Positions 63,844 through 64,000 of a DNA stretch of 64,000 bases are shown one piece after another (the first letter of the stretch is position 1; each line of letters starts with the position of its first letter). The notes under the pieces were generated by a model. That model worked only from the letters and a program-made list of their open reading frames with translations, did no database searches and had not been told where the DNA came from. The stretch lies in assembly GCA_021162845.1 (NCBI GenBank), contig JAGGXX010000027.1, positions 1 through 64,000 of the forward strand, written 5' to 3'. Position numbers and translations under genes: made by a program. Source of the stretch: Thermoprotei archaeon (GTDB taxonomy: Archaea; Thermoproteota; Thermoprotei; QMSL01; B3-G16).

Positions 63844-64000
63844 CTTCATGAAGGCGCCAAGGTAGCTTGAAGAACAATTTAGCTTCAGTTGATGAATTGT
63901 TAAAGAGCAGATACCTTATAAGCGTTACCGTTTGTCCCTGCTACTTCATTCTATTTCCTAGGACTATATCGTTTTTATAGTACTGAACACTGGAGTATCG

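Overview
The window looks like a chromosomal segment of a thermophilic archaeon, most likely of the TACK/Thermoproteota side. The grounds are an archaeal-type aspartyl-tRNA synthetase, an archaeal inositol-phosphate synthase, a DUF763 protein, a TIGR00300-type ornithine cyclodeaminase-like protein, a crenarchaeal-style single OB-fold ssDNA-binding protein, TATA boxes about 25-30 bases before starts, many GTG/TTG starts, and strong AGG/ATA codon use. A genus cannot be named from the sequence alone; a Korarchaeia-, Bathyarchaeia- or Brockarchaeia-like MAG would fit. No rRNA, tRNA or CRISPR array was recognised.

Layout. 0.3-13 kb: sugar and amide catabolism (GH116 glycosidase, TIM-barrel sugar isomerase, MFS transporter, DUF362 Fe-S protein, Ppx-type HD protein with an apparent frameshift, degenerate M24 protein, DUF364 protein, Gfo/Idh/MocA dehydrogenase, D-aminoacylase). 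13-15 kb: two nucleotidyltransferase/HEPN loci, one broken (HEPN partner carries an in-frame stop) and one fused into a single MntA-HepT polypeptide. 15-24 kb: GatZ-like protein, bacterial-type LacZ, an Fe-S/radical-SAM gene split by an in-frame TAG, a ceramidase-like protein, a decayed IS200/IS605 element that keeps its structured RNA, and a zinc alcohol dehydrogenase. 24-34 kb: creatininase, TIGR00300 protein, DUF763, a divergent EF-1A-like GTPase, another sugar isomerase, PadR/ino1 with operator-like repeats, an ilvE fragment, an M28 peptidase and an SSB. 34-39 kb: DegT aminotransferase, zinc-less MDR dehydrogenase, radical SAM, methyltransferase and unknown proteins.

39-52 kb: a family-5 (Dpp/Opp type) ABC importer (binding protein, two permeases, two ATPases), several unknown proteins, a fucose-isomerase-like protein, and the Leloir genes galE-galT-galK. 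Together with LacZ this makes a coherent galactoside uptake and catabolism set, and the importer may well carry oligosaccharides rather than peptides. 52-64 kb, all on the minus strand: a biotin-dependent acyl-CoA carboxylase (PxpC-like protein, carboxyltransferase, a 49-residue small subunit missed by the ORF track, biotin carrier, biotin carboxylase), then a secreted BPL_N-like protein, a PAPS-reductase-like ferredoxin fusion, an ASCH protein, a second ceramidase-like protein and aspS.

The items most worth checking are the orphan IS605 structured RNA with a kink-turn-like core, the fused MntA-HepT protein, the amber-interrupted radical SAM gene, the 22-bp and 21-bp palindromes, the candidate ncRNA upstream of the biotin carboxylase, and the secreted Cys-to-Ser BPL_N protein coupled to that carboxylase. 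Four reading frames are interrupted in 64 kb, two at homopolymers, so assembly error must be excluded first.
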